NCBI GenBank assembly: GCA_032716605.1
Contig: CM064580.1
Location: 34,727,911 to 34,791,910 of the forward strand
Source of the DNA: Paralithodes platypus
Taxonomy: Eukaryota > Arthropoda > Malacostraca > Decapoda > Lithodidae
Reading direction: 5' to 3'
Length of the DNA: 64,000 nucleotides
In this document: positions 33,869-46,378 of the stretch, piece by piece
Layout: each line of letters opens with the position of its first letter
Position numbering within the stretch: position 1 is the first letter of the stretch
Position numbers and translations under genes: made by a program
Notes under the pieces: model-generated
What the model was told of the DNA's origin: nothing
Seen by the model: the letters and a program-made list of their open reading frames with translations, nothing else
The model's database searches: none

Positions 33869-34043
33869 CTCGTGGTGTGGCACAGTCTACATGTAAACAC
33901 GACAATTTGAAACTCTTCCGTATGTTATGTATGGAAGTAAAGTAAAATCAGTGACGTAAAATAGTGTCACTGACTTACATGAATATTAGAATAATTTTCC
34001 TTACAGCCGTTACTTAATAATATTAGGTTATTTCATTGCGTTA

Positions 34044-34046
<3 letters not shown>

Positions 34047-34128
<82 letters not shown>
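34047..34128. repeat. (GA)n microsatellite
   Basis: About 80 bp of uninterrupted GA repeat. Confidence 0.97.
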
Positions 34129-34130
<2 letters not shown>

Positions 34131-34689
34131 CAGCTCTGCATAATGAGAAGCGAGGGTGAACTAGCTTCAGGTGACGTAAACACAATCCCTCATCTATGCT
34201 GGCCATCAACAGATTTAAACTTATATAACCTATCAGACATGGGTAATAGTAATATGTAATAGTAATATATAATTACAGGGTTTGTAAGTAATAGTAATAG
34301 TATTAGTAATATATAATAATGATTTTGTTTTAAAAGTAATAGAAGGAAAATTAATACGGTAGATAGTAGCATATTACTTTATCATTATAAACAAAGTTAT
34401 TGAGGATTATGGGGTTACAGATTTTCTCAAATATTGAATTGTTTTTGCAAGAGAGTAACAGAAAGGTATACCCAGATAGATACACACTTTGGCTATGCAC
34501 ACTGATCTTGTAACGAAAGGACATAACAAGAGAGATGCCAAGGTCTGAAGTGCATTGAACGCCGCTATAAAAGGCGAACAAAAAGACTGACCAACCCACT
34601 TGCAGAAGTCTTCATTGTATGTATGTATGTATGTATGTAATAGTAATAGATGACCAACAAATAGTAATAGTTATAGAGGATAACTAAAG
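34129..34689. other. AT-rich spacer with GTAATA words and (GTAT)n
   Basis: GTAATA/TAATAG words build up from 34243. A (TATG)n tract of about 22 bp lies at 34617-34638. No gene. Confidence 0.4.
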
Positions 34690-35585
34690 TCATTGTAATA
34701 GTAATATAATAGAGAACAAATCTAAGTAATAGTAATAGTAACATTATATATTAGATAGCCAAGTAATAGTAATAGTAATAGTTATAGAGGATAACTAAAG
34801 TAATTATAATAGTAATAGGCCTATAATAAGATAACAAATCAAAGTAATAGTATAAGTAATAGTACCGGTAATAGTGTTAGATGACCAAGTAATAGTAATA
34901 GTTATAGAGGATAACTAAAGTAATTGTAATAGTAATATAATAGAGAACAAATCAAAGTAATAGTACCGGTAATAGTATTGGATGACCAAGTAATAGTAAT
35001 AGTTATAGAGAATAACTAAAGCAATTGTAATAGTAATATAATAGAGAACAAATCAAAGTAATAGTACCGGTAATAGTGTTGGATGACCAAGTAATAGTAC
35101 GGTAATAGTAATAGTTATAGAGGATAACTAAAGCAATTGTAATAGTAATATAATAGAGAACAAATCAAAGTAATAGTACCGGTAATAGTGTTAGATGACC
35201 AAGTAATAGTACGGTAATAGTAATAGTTATAGAGGATAACTAAAGCAATTGTAATAGTAATATAATAGAGAACAAATCAAAGTAATAGTACCGGTAATAG
35301 TATTGGATGACCAAGTAATAGTAATAGTTATAGAGAATAACTAAAGCAATTGTAATAGTAATATAATAGAGAACAAATCAAAGTAATAGTACCGGTAATA
35401 GTGTTGGATGACCAAGTAATAGTTATAGTTATAGAGGATAACTAAAGCAATTGTAATAGTAATATAATAGAGAACAAATCAAAGTAATAGTACCGGTAAT
35501 AGTGTTGGATGACCTAGTAATAGTTATAGAGGATAACTAAAGCAATTGTAATAGTAATATAATAGAAACAAATCAAAGTAATTGT
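34690..35585. repeat. Composite GTAATA-rich tandem repeat, about 8 units of ~100 bp
   Basis: Units of roughly 100-115 bp contain GATGACCAAGTAATAG, then TTATAGAGGATAACTAAAG and then TAATATAATAGAGAACAAAT. The unit is itself built from GTAATA hexamers that vary in number. TACCGGTA sits in the same place in most units (first at 34863-34870). Two units carry an extra TACGGTA (35098-35104, 35210-35216) at a TA that is uninterrupted in the others. Confidence 0.9.
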
Positions 35586-35640
35586 GATAGAAACCCAGTA
35601 ATTGACCCCATGTCCGATCAGACTATCAAGTAAAACATAT

Positions 35641-35774
35641 TGTCCAGGCATTTTGGCTCGAACGTCCCTTGATTTTGGCCCTGTCACTCTTTCAACTATG
35701 GGGGAGGCACTCGCTATAGGCAGTTATGCCTTTTGCCTCCCTCAATCACATAGACAAAAAAAAAAAAAAAAAAA
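35641..35774 (+). mobile_element. LINE E 3' end fragment with poly(A)
   Basis: Nearly identical to the LINE E C-terminus and 3' UTR (minus strand 56778-56912): GTCCAGGCATTTTGGCTCG through GGGGGAGGCACTCGC, ending in an A-run of about 19 bases at 35756-35774. Extreme 5' truncation. Confidence 0.85.
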
Positions 35775-37208
35775 TATCCACTGTAATTGTGTGTGCTTTT
35801 ATTGGTGAAAGATCTTGAGCACTACGAACAAATGTATCACGTTATTTTCTTTTAAATTATATATGTCATTTACCAGTAGCTAATAATAGAAATTCAGATG
35901 TTATATACAACCAACATGCAGAACTGTAATATTTATGTTGCTTCATCTAAAAACTAAACTATATACAGTAGGTATGCCAAACCTCATTTATATTTATTAC
36001 TTATGCAAATTCATACTTTAAGTTCTGGGACCATGAAACACTGGAAGGCTACCTAACCACATATCACCTAACCAAACGTAACCTCGACTCCCTAACGTAA
36101 CCTAACCCTACCCCATCTAACCTAACGTAACCCCACATCTTTTAACCCGACATAACCCCGACTTACCTAACGTAACCAAACCCTATCCCACCTAACCTTT
36201 GATATGCCCAAAAACGCTTATTTCGAGCGATTTTGGAGGGTAGCTCAAAACCCAAATTCCAAAATAATGGGCCAATTTCAAATATGTTGGTACATAATAG
36301 ATTCTGGGGGTTGTAAAGTAATTTTGAACCCCACATCTCCTAAACAAATATAATGGGTAGCTAAGTTAGGTTACGTTAGACTGGGATGGATGGAATTGGA
36401 AAAAGGTTACTGGTACCGTAATTTTCCTTGTAAAACTCATGTAGCAACTCATCCAAACTTGGGGAATACGTTACGCGCTATTACTGTTGGACCGGAGCCA
36501 GCACTTGTTATAGTGCTCATTCTATAATTACTGAACATGATAAGTTATATTTTTTAACAAAATCAATGATAACTTAAACATTATGAACACAAAATAGAGG
36601 AAGAATTACAAAAAAACACTATTCTTTTGTAAGGGATTTTTTCGGATATCAGTATATACCGGTACTCATGATCCTCCAAAATTGACTTAACAAGTCAGGG
36701 ATAAACATAAATTATCGGTAATAATTAAATAATGGCGTATTAATTATTTATCATACTGGTATTTCAGGCATGGTTTAGTCCTTGGCAAATTTCATTTATG
36801 TGAAAGAGCGACAACTTTGGTATTTTAATTAACAACTCATTATTTGGCAATAGGCCTATGCTGCATTGAGATATAAGATTGTATTAATCTTATTTAACTA
36901 AATTATTTGTTCGCGTGTGTTTTTATATATATATACCGGTATATATATTTAGAACAAAATATACCGAGAATATGTTTTTAATAAAACAAAAAAGAAGAAC
37001 AAAATACTTACTTTGTTCATCAATAACCTAGACATTCAGTACAATCATAACATGCATCATAATCAGTAGTACAAACCCCTTACTTCTGCATGATATATCA
37101 ACAGAAACATGCAATTTTACTTGCCATTTATCATCTTCTGATAATATCGAAACTTGTTCTAATATTTAACTATTTAATATTACCGCAATTATCAACATAT
37201 TTACATTC
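35775..37208. other. Intergenic with a CCTAA-rich patch
   Basis: 36045-36200 contains irregular CCTAACC/CCTAACGTAACC words. The rest is AT-rich with TACCGGTA at 36657-36664 and, within a short (TA)n, at 36934-36941. No gene. Confidence 0.4.
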
Positions 37209-37221
37209 CCACGCTTATCAA

Positions 37222-37640
37222 TGTTGTTGTTGTTGTTGCTGTTCCTCAGGCTGTCTGGCCGAGCAGCCCCAAGGTCCCGAGCAAGGCCAAGGCCATAACC
37301 GAGCGCCCCCACAGAACCCTCCCAGCTTACCACTAATAATGCCCAGGTGACCGAAGAAACTCAAAGGCGGGGAGCTGAGGAGGGTGCGGAAACGCCCGGG
37401 AAACAAAAGCCCCACCCAAGGCCCTGTGCCCCTCAGCAATTATAAAGGGAAAGTTGAGGGCAAAGGAAAAATGTGACGCTTTGGCTCCCAATTTGCCAGG
37501 GTTGGCAGTAGGGAGGTCAATCCACGGAAAAGACGCCGTCACTTGAGATCTAGAAAATATATAAGTAAAAGGAACAGTCAGAGTAAGCTATGGGTATGGC
37601 AGAGAACGCTCAACTCTCATTCTGATAGACCAGCCCATCA
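37222..37640 (-). mobile_element. SINE-like retroposon copy 2 with 13-bp target duplication
   Basis: Minus-strand copy of 3763-4170. Its (AAC)n tail appears here as (GTT)n at 37222-37239. CCACGCTTATCAA flanks it perfectly on both sides (37209-37221 and 37641-37653), the signature of target-primed reverse transcription. The strand-specific open frames are not conserved in phase with the other copy. Confidence 0.85.
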
Positions 37641-37653
37641 CCACGCTTATCAA

Positions 37654-38082
37654 AGTAATATGCAGTAGTAACTGCATAAAATCCCATGGCTCAGTAATAA
37701 AATAACGACAAATACCTTATACAGCATTCCGCGAACACTATAATCACTACCATTACTACATTTATAGCTTTAAACAACCACACGAGTATTGTAGTTACCG
37801 TACCATAACTATCTTTTATATCGTATTATTCGTGTCTCCAACAATCAATCATAATTATATTGCCTTCTCATTTCCTCAATCACGAGTGGCCTATAGTGCG
37901 GTAATTACTGTGACATCCCATTTAGCAAGTAATTACATAATGATTTACGAGGTAGTATACAACCATAATTACTAAACCAATAACATCTTCCATAAACTAT
38001 GTACCAGTACCTGTAACGATTGTATTACTGTATTACAGTTATGAACCTAATGATTATCTTCCCACCATCTACCTCAAGCACA
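37654..38082. other. Intergenic, no gene seen
   Basis: AT-rich, with a TACCGTA near 37797. Confidence 0.4.
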
Positions 38083-39561
38083 AGCCACACAAACACCATC
38101 ATAATATAAACATTACCTCATCGCAAATACCAACCACACAAACACCATCATAACTTAAACATTACCTCATCACCACAAATACCAGCCACACAAACACCAT
38201 CATAACCTAAACATTACCTCATCACAAATACCAGCCACACAAACACCATCATAACCTAAACATTACCTCATCACAAATACCAACCACACAAACACCATCA
38301 TAACCTAAACATTACCTCATCACAAACACCATCATAACCTAAACATTACCTCATCACAAATACCAACCACACAAACACCAGCATAACCTAAACATTACCT
38401 CATCATCACAAATACCAGCCACACAAACACCATAACCTAAACATTACCTCATCACAAATACCAACCACACAAACACCAGCATAACCTAAACATTACCTCA
38501 TCACCACAAATACCAACCACACAAACACCATCATAACCTAAACATTACCTCATCATCACAAATACCAGCCACACAAACACCATCATAACCTAAACATTAC
38601 CTCATCATCACAAATACCAGTCACACAAACACCATCATAACCTAAACATTACCTCATCATCACAAATACCAGCATAACCTAAACATTACCTCATCACAAA
38701 TACCAGCCACACAAACACCATCATAACCTAAAACATACCTCATCACAAATACCAACCCACACAACACATAACCTAAAACATTACCTCATCACAACACCAA
38801 ACCCATAACACCTAAACCTCATCACAAATACCAACCACACAAACACCAGCATAACCTAAACATTACCTCATCATCACAAATACCAGCCACACAAACACCA
38901 TCATAACCTAAACATTACCTCATCACAAATACCAACCACACAAACACCAGCATAACCTAAACATTACCTCATCACCACAAATACCAACCACACAAACACC
39001 ATCATAACCTAAACATTACCTCATCATCACAAATACCAGCCACACAAACACCATCATAACCTAAACATTACCTCATCATCACAAATACCAGTCACACAAA
39101 CACCATCATAACCTAAACATTACCTCATCATCACAAATACCAGCATAACCTAAACATTACCTCATCATCACAAATACCAACCACACAAACACCAGCATAA
39201 CCTAAACATTACCTCATCACAAATACCAACCACACAAACACCAGCATAACCTAAACATTACCTCATCATCACAAATACCAACCACAAACACCATCATAAC
39301 CTAAACATTACCGTACCTCATCACCACAATTACCAGCCACACAAACACCATTATAACCTAAACATTACCTCATCACCACAATTGCCAGTCACACAAACAC
39401 CATCATAACCTAAACATTACCTCATCACAATTACCAACCACACAAACACCATCATAACCTAAACATTACCTCATCACCACAATTACCAGCCACACAAACA
39501 CCATCATAATCTAAACATTACCTCATCATCACAAATACCAGCCACACAAACACCATCATAA
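38083..39561. repeat. 48-51-bp satellite array, about 30 units
   Basis: Units contain CACACAAACACCATCATAAC, then CTAAACATTACCTCATCA and CACAAATACCA. Length varies through an optional CAT/CAC triplet, and there are partial units near 38320, 38660 and 38750-38820. One unit has ATTACCGTACCTCAT (39307-39321) where all the others have ATTACCTCAT. Confidence 0.95.
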
Positions 39562-39639
39562 CTTCTAATAGTAAACTAATATTCCATGACTACTATAATG
39601 ACATGATAGGCCCACATGATAGGCCCATTGCAACGTGCC

Positions 39640-40951
39640 AAAGCTGCTCGTCGGTGCAGCTTTTCTTTAGCAATATAAGGGGACTTCACTCTAACATCAA
39701 TTCTGTACGGTACATCAATTTTTTTCAAGAAGAATCCCCTACTCTCCTTTTTTTGACAGAGACTCAAGTAACATCCACATCTGACACGTCTAGATTTAAT
39801 ATTCCAGGTTATCAACTGCTCCAAAATTTCAGACCTAAAGGAGGTGTATGTTGCTTTGCAAAATCTGAAATTGCTCTGGAGGAGGTTGCTAGTTTCAATT
39901 GTCCCTATTTTGATTATTCTATATACAAATTAATTTCTGCTGGTAAATTTAAAATACATATGTTGCATCTACCGTCCCCCAAATACTCCTCCAGATCAAA
40001 GTCTTTTTGATTCTCTGTCCTCACAACTCAGTGTCCTCAACTTAAATGCTTCTTCTGAAATCACTGAGTTGGGTGATTTTAATGTCCATAATGTTGAATG
40101 GCTCACTCATTCAGCCAGGACTGATGATGCTGGTCTTGAATGTGAGCTATTTGCAGACTCATTTAATCTCACTCAACTAGTCAACCAACCCACCCGTGTA
40201 CCAGATAATCCTAATCATAATTCCCACCTACTGGACTTATTTTTAACAACCAATTCAGAAAATTATGATGTTACAGTGAGGTCCCCGCTTGGATCTTCTG
40301 ATCACTGTCTGATACAGGCCACCTGTCTATCACCTACCACACCTTCCCACTCTGAACCTGTTTTGGTGACTAAATGGCATTATGATATGGCAGACTGGGA
40401 GGGTCTTCAAGGTTTCTTTATGGATATTCCCTGGACCTCTTTCTTTTCTAATGATGCACACACCACCTTGAGCCATATACAAGATGTTGTAAAAATTGGA
40501 ATGGAAACTTTTATTCCTCATCAAATGTACAGTAAAAGATCTAATTCACCTAAATGGTTTGACCATAATTGTGCTAGAGTAACTGAACAAAAAGCAATAG
40601 CCTACAATGCATACACAAGATCAAAAACACATGAAGCCTTTAATTACTTTAGAAACATCAGAAATCATGCCAAAACTGTATTAAACCTAACTAAATCAAA
40701 CTTTCTCCACAAGCAGGCAAATAAACTTCTAAATAATCCAAATGATAACAAAATATTTTGGTCTACTCTTAACTCATTCAAATCCAACTTCACTACTGCT
40801 TCATCCATTTCCACCATTAAAATCTCCGACTGGCAATCTTGTAAGTGACCCACGAGGTAAAGCTGACCTTCTTGCGGATATTTTCTCCACCAACTCAACC
40901 TTAGATGAAATAAATCAAGATGTCCCTGTACTTAATTTTAATTCGCCTTAA
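39640..40951 (+). pseudogene. LINE D ORF2, endonuclease and linker
   Basis: EEP motifs: FSNIRGLHSN (39663 on), LFLTETQV (catalytic Glu), a YRPP block read in a second phase near 39990, GDFNVHNVEW at about 40072, and GSSDHCLIQ. Frame breaks near 39980, 40818 and 40955. The linker contains PKWFDHNCARVTEQKAIAYN and KADLLADIFSTNSTLD. A TACGGTA at 39706-39712 may be another small insertion, balanced by an extra T in the following run. Confidence 0.85.
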
Positions 40952-40959
40952 ATTCCCTC

Positions 40960-42490
40960 ACTTTAGATCCACACCAGACATGTCAAAACTATTTTGCAGA
41001 ATCTCTCAGTAGATAAGGCTCCTGGTTCAGATGAAATTCCTCCAATAGTACTTAAGAATTGCTCCTTGGTGCTCGCTCCTGTATTGGCAAAAATTTTCCG
41101 TCTGTGTACTCATACCTCATGCTTCCCAGTACCCTGGAAAGAAGCAAACATCCATCCAGTTCGTAAAAAAGGTGCCTCTTCAGATCCATCAAACTACAGA
41201 CCAATAGCTATAACTTCCACTCTTGGTAAAGTCTTTGAAATTATATTAAATAATCACATAATTAAGCATCTTGAGAATAATAAATTAATCAGTGATAGGC
41301 AATATGGTTTTAGACGATGTCGATGAACTGCAGACATTCTTTGCCTTCTTACGCATCAAATCAACCAAGCTACAGACCAACATGGTGAAACACATACAAT
41401 AGCACTGGATATATCAAAGGCATTTGATAGAGTCTGGCATCAATCCTTATTGTCGAAGATGTCACACTACGGCCTTGCATCATTAGTTCCACTAATTTCT
41501 TCTTATCTTCACAACAGAAAAATATGTGTAATGGTAGATGGCCTTTATTCTCAATTTCACTCAATAAATGCTGGTGTTCCCCAGGGATCAGTTTTGGCCC
41601 CAACTCTGTTCCTCATTCATATCAATGATCTCATATCTACCACTCATAATCCAATACATTCCTACGCAGACGACTCAACACTCCACAGTTCCTTCACATT
41701 TACCAATTCTTTCACCCAACCCGATCTTATAAATTCAAAAATAAACACTGCAATTTCTCTGAACCAGGACCTTTCTAGAATTAATGAATGGGGACAAAAG
41801 AATCTAGTTTCCTTTAATGCACAGAAAACCAAGTACATTAAATTTTCTAACCGACAGAATCTCACTGACCCTCATATATTTTTTAATGATGTAAATATTC
41901 CCACTTCCCCTAGTATTGACATTCTCGGTGTAACATTAACTACTAACTTGAGCTGGACACATTATGTTAGAAGCATTGCTAAGAATGCCTCTAAAAAACT
42001 GGGACTCCTGTACAGAGTTCGAGAATTCTTCACTGACGAGCAGTTGGCCGTAATATATAAAAGTCATGTGCGTTCTCAGATGGATTACTGTTCACCTCTG
42101 TGGAGTGGAAGTGGAGTGGTTGCATTGAGGCAGTTGGACAAAATTCAAAATAAAGCTATTAGATTTATCAATAACCCTGCAATCACACAGGACCTTCCTA
42201 CATCATCCATACGAAGAAACATTGCATCCCTTGCATTATTCTACAGATATTTTCACAGCAATTGTTCCGAGGAACTTGCTTCAATTGTGCCGCCTCTCCA
42301 CATCTTTCCCCGTAGAACTAGGGCAGCTGATAGCGCCCATGAATTTACACTTTCTCCTCCACAATGCAGAACTTCTGCTTATCAAAATTAATTTATCCCT
42401 AGCACTACTACTCTTTGGAATTCACTTCCCTCGAGTTGCTTTCCACAAACTTACAATCTACAAAAGTTTAAATCCAGTTGTTACAAACAT
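40960..42490 (+). pseudogene. LINE D ORF2, reverse transcriptase and C-terminus
   Basis: VDKAPGSDEIPPIVLKNCS, then VRKKGASSDPSNYRPIAITS, a TGA stop at about 41324 in the block before TADILCLL, ALDISKAFDRVWHQSLLS, GVPQGSVLAPTLFLIHIND, catalytic YADDS (41663-41677), LGVTLTTNLSW, RSQMDYCSPLWSG and QLDKIQNKAIRFINNP. A frame break near 42385 precedes TTTLWNSLPSSCFPQTYNLQ. One stop and one frameshift make it inactive, though the core RT from 41450 to 42391 is open. Confidence 0.9.
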
Positions 42491-42598
42491 TTTATGAATG
42501 GAGGATGCCTTTAGGCAAATGGACCTTTTTGTTTTATCTGTGTTTTTCCTTCCTCCGTTCATTGTCTCTTTAAAAAAAAGAAAAAAAAAAAAAAAAAT

Positions 42599-43600
42599 AG
42601 AAGTACTATTTTAAAACATAATGGAGACTTAACCCCTTCACTACGAAATAATTCCTGGATAAAATTTTCAGAATACCGGTATACTACATAGGCTATAGTG
42701 CTTGAGGTAGTTTTCTATCCGCCTTAACTCAGAGAGGATATTTCCATGCTGAATACTATATAATGCAAACATGTTAAAAACAAATATCTAACCGTACAGA
42801 CAGTAAAACATGTCCACTGCTGGTGTACATCAAGTAGGTATCCACGGCCGTTTACATCTCAAGACTAAAGTATTTACCCGTACCGTACAATAGTTATGGT
42901 TTCTCTATGGATGACTTCCGTTCCTGCCGCTCCTAGGCTAAGCTCTCCGGTAATGACACCCGGAAGTTGAGGCTTACCGTACCCTGTGTCTGTCACGCTG
43001 CGCTAGAGTTCCATGATGAGGAAGCACTGAGGTCAGACCGCAGCCTTGGATCATATTTGTCGCCATTAATGAAGTGGCGATCGAGCCTTGCCCTCTGACC
43101 TGCCATCCTCCTCCTCCTCTTTCCCCTCATACCCCACCCTCTTCTTCATTATAGCTTTTTTCTCGGGTAGCATTATTTTTTTAATTATCTTTTGTTTTGA
43201 GTATACCGTACACATTCCTTCTGTAACATTTATGTTCATATGTATAGTCACCTGGAGTGAAAGCTGGTTTAACATATCATTGAACAATTCTGACACGTTG
43301 ATCTTGAAAATAGTTCAATAGAGGGGTGAGAGAAAGGGGTAGACAACCAAATTCGTACATGGTGGTCCAGTTGGTACGCAAAACAACTATAATAGGACTA
43401 CACACGCAAAATTGTGGAGTTAGATGAATACATTTAGAGTCAAACTATAGGGAACCGTGTCTTATGTATCGTACGTATTGATACACACATTATCAACCTA
43501 ACTCTACTAATGATATGGATAGTATTTTAATGAGAGTGCGCCCGTATTGGACCACTGCGTACAAATTTACTAGATTACCCTTTGTGAAATTAAAACAACA
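42599..43600. other. Intergenic, no recognisable gene
   Basis: A MITE-2-like end (TTAACCCCTTCACTACG) lies at 42629. TACCGGTA is at 42675-42682, TACCGTAC words near 42892 and 42976. A CCT-rich patch is at 43105-43145. Frames here are unremarkable. Confidence 0.4.
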
Positions 43601-44543
43601 ACTGCAACCTGCCCCAAGGACGAGTTTGTAAGCAACGTTGCCCATCTTACAAGAGTATAAAGCAGGGCGTCAACAGGGATTATTTAGTTCTACGACTTGA
43701 AGGATTAGAAGGAAAACAGGAAAAATAAAATGGAATTGCATTGTTTTGGCCAAATTATCAAAGCAAATTGATAACCAAAAATAAAATAAACAACTTTGCA
43801 TAGTTAGCAATAATGACTATATAAGAAGATGGGATTAGAGTTTAGGACTTGTTTTCGAAACTCTTCTTGTTTGCAAGCTTAGTAAAAGGAGAACACCAGA
43901 ATGAGGAAACATAAAACCACAAACTGAATAACTTTTTTCTACAAACTATCAAAATAGAAACACACTGATTTAATACATTGTTTTAAATATTATGCCTGGT
44001 TTACACATTTTGGCTAGTCACGAGATACGTATTTCTAATGCTAGGAATGTTTATTGTTTTATTCTAGTTTTAGCCATTCTGATTACGATAGTTCGCTCAG
44101 ACACTGTAGCCAATCGTTCTTAATAATGGTTAATAATTGTATGTGGGATGTAACATCCATCTATCCAGACGAAATATGTGTTCTGGTTAGTTTCCTTCAT
44201 TTCTTATACTTGCCAGTTCGGCTAACTGTAATTTCTTCATGCAATTTTATATTTCTGCATTTGTATAATGTCTTCAGGTATATTCAGGGTACCGGTACCA
44301 CATTAATGTTGGCATATTCTTTTGTTTACTATTTTCATTGGGCCACACATTTCTTTATTTGTTTATAGCTGTTTACCTATGATCAGAGTTAAACAAGCCT
44401 TTTGGTTCTGATCACGAAGCTACTGTTTACAATTATTCGATTTTTTCTCAAGTTTACTATTGTGAATACATATCACTGTCTTCCTGTTTTACCAGTTTCA
44501 TACCACAATCATTTGAAGACGTCTTAGCCAGCCAGCCAGCCAG
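43601..44543. other. Intergenic, no recognisable gene
   Basis: AT-rich. The 104-residue frame 44054-44368 is hydrophobic with no family signature and is crossed by TACCGGTA at 44290-44297. I do not call it a gene. Confidence 0.4.

Positions 44544-44599
<56 letters not shown>
44544..44599. repeat. (CCAG)n then (CT)n microsatellite
   Basis: Four CCAG units (from 44527) followed by about 55 bp of CT repeat. Confidence 0.95.
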
Positions 44600-44602
<3 letters not shown>

Positions 44603-45299
44603 CCATCTTGCACCACCTTCACAGTTCCAAGTCATGAGTCGTGTAATGCCAATTTTTGTCTTACGGTTCATCGGCTGTCATATCCATCCGTCTGGCAAAG
44701 TTGCAAGTCAGAATATAGAGATTTAATCAACTATAACGACTATGTTTTCGGTCAGCTACTTTCGTGTTAGGTCCTGCGAGATATTCCCTGACACCTTACA
44801 GGCCTTATAATATTTAAATCCTATTATTATTAAATATAATAATATTAGTACATAAAAACCTTTAGTCCACTTTAAGTTTTGAGAATTGAATAATCAGCTG
44901 CACCAAACAACTAAGAACCTGGTGTGAAATTAATATTTGCAATTACTAACACGATCACATTTGTTTGCAACATAATGTTCTTAAGTTTAAGGTGATTCAA
45001 TAAAAACACAAATCTAAGAAACTAGCCTCACATCAAAATAGCTTTAGACCCAAGGATTACATATGAGACCACGATTAATTTCAATATTGTTGGATTATTA
45101 TATATAATAGGCTAATCTTTCTGGAAGTCTTGATCATGATTAGTCAATTAGATATAAGTGATGTTGCTACACTCAATTATCTTTCCGACATCCTCAGTGA
45201 CTTTGGGTTTCTATAAAAAATACGGTATTACTATACTCATTTTATAACAGTATTGGATAGGTCCCTGGTATACCACTCAGTAAAGAGTTTTTTAATCAT
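44600..45299. other. Intergenic, no gene seen
   Basis: AT-rich, no notable structure. Confidence 0.4.
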
Positions 45300-45529
45300 T
45301 TCAACCCCTTCAGTACAAAGACGTTATTTTCATCATACTCTGACAAACATACAACGATTTTAGATACGGTAGCTTACGAATTGCCTCTAGGATTCAAAGG
45401 TCTTACAATCAAAGGTCTATTTCAATTGATCCTCCCCTGTCTCAAGAGCTTCACCGTGAACTGCATACAATCGTAGGATGGTAGTCATAATGCACGGAAT
45501 AAAGACGCCACCTTTGTTGAAATGGTTAA
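45300..45529. mobile_element. MITE-2 copy, diverged
   Basis: Left end TCAACCCCTTCAGTAC (TTAA mutated), right end GTTGAAATGGTTAA. The internal GAACTGCATACAATCGTA matches the family. About 230 bp, non-coding. Confidence 0.65.
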
Positions 45530-46288
45530 GATAGGCCCATGTTCTAATAGCTTTAGTTTAACTTGATAACAAGGTTTTGTGCTAACATAATCAAAAGTTT
45601 GTCAATTGTACTAGACGGAAATATTTGAATAACTAACTCCACTATATACAATTAACATATATATATATATATATATATATATGTGTATATTTCTTGTATT
45701 TTGTGACAAGAAAGAACAAAGATATAACACAAAACATATAATCCCCCTGTTCTCCGGCCCCATCCCAACATAATATCGCAGTAGGATATCTTCTTTCATC
45801 CCACTCTGTCTATTCGACTTAATCCTGTCCGTTTTGACCGCACTCCATTAGAACATTATCCCGACACTTTTTTCATCCTACTCCGCATCGCTCACCTCCA
45901 CCCGTTTTCTTTCTTATTGTTTTTGTCTGATGTCTTCTGTATTGTGTTCTGCTATCTCTACTACAATATGTCCTGGCCAGTTAACCGAGACCATAAGATC
46001 CGTGTGGTCAGCATATTTGATTGGGGATATTGTAGGCACCAATCGAGCAGGGCAATACACAGGGGAGGCCTCATAGGCATGTGATAAGGAGTTGCTGTTA
46101 CCGGTACTCGTTTTATTTCTTTGGCTTCCCTCACTGTTTCTGTTTGTGTCTCACCTACACAGAGTAATCCAGCTAGTTATCACAAACACCTCATCTTCCT
46201 ATTCCCTTCATTAAACTAAACAAGCACACTACACTTCTTTCCAATCCACCAACAAAATGTTGTTTAAATATAAACACAACTTTTTAAA
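45530..46288. other. Intergenic with short (TA)n
   Basis: (TA)n at 45656-45682. TACCGGTA at 46099-46106. No gene seen. Confidence 0.4.
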
Positions 46289-46378
46289 TGGCGACTGTCG
46301 CTATTTCAACTTTGGGGGAGACACTTGTTGCAGGCAGCTTTGTCTTTTGTCGCCTTCATACACATAGTCGAAAAAAAT
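46289..46378 (+). mobile_element. LINE E-related 3' UTR fragment
   Basis: CACTCTTTCAACT-like start (GCTATTTCAACTTTGGGGGAG), ACTTG..GCAGGC and CACATAGTCGAAAAAAAT match the LINE E 3' UTR at about 75-80% by eye, including the A-rich end. An older copy or a sister family. Confidence 0.6.

Larger units (their letters stand above)
39600..42598 (+). mobile_element. LINE D, Jockey-group retrotransposon (broken)
   Basis: ORF2 runs from the start of the EEP endonuclease to the C-terminus, followed by a short 3' UTR and an A-rich tail (42572-42597). The 5' edge lies just past the satellite, and no ORF1 is present, so it is 5'-truncated. The A tail, the AFDRVWH and YADDS motifs and the sequence relationship to LINE E suggest the Jockey superfamily. 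The exact clade is uncertain. Confidence 0.85.

Noticed and set aside
39706..39712. TACGGTA in the LINE D endonuclease as a footprint with known ancestral state
   Set aside because: Removing CGGTA would need a compensating one-base change in the adjacent T-run. Plausible, but with no second LINE D copy to compare.
44054..44368. 104-residue hydrophobic frame as a small membrane protein
   Set aside because: No family signature, AT-rich codons and a TACCGGTA motif inside. Expected by chance in AT-rich DNA.
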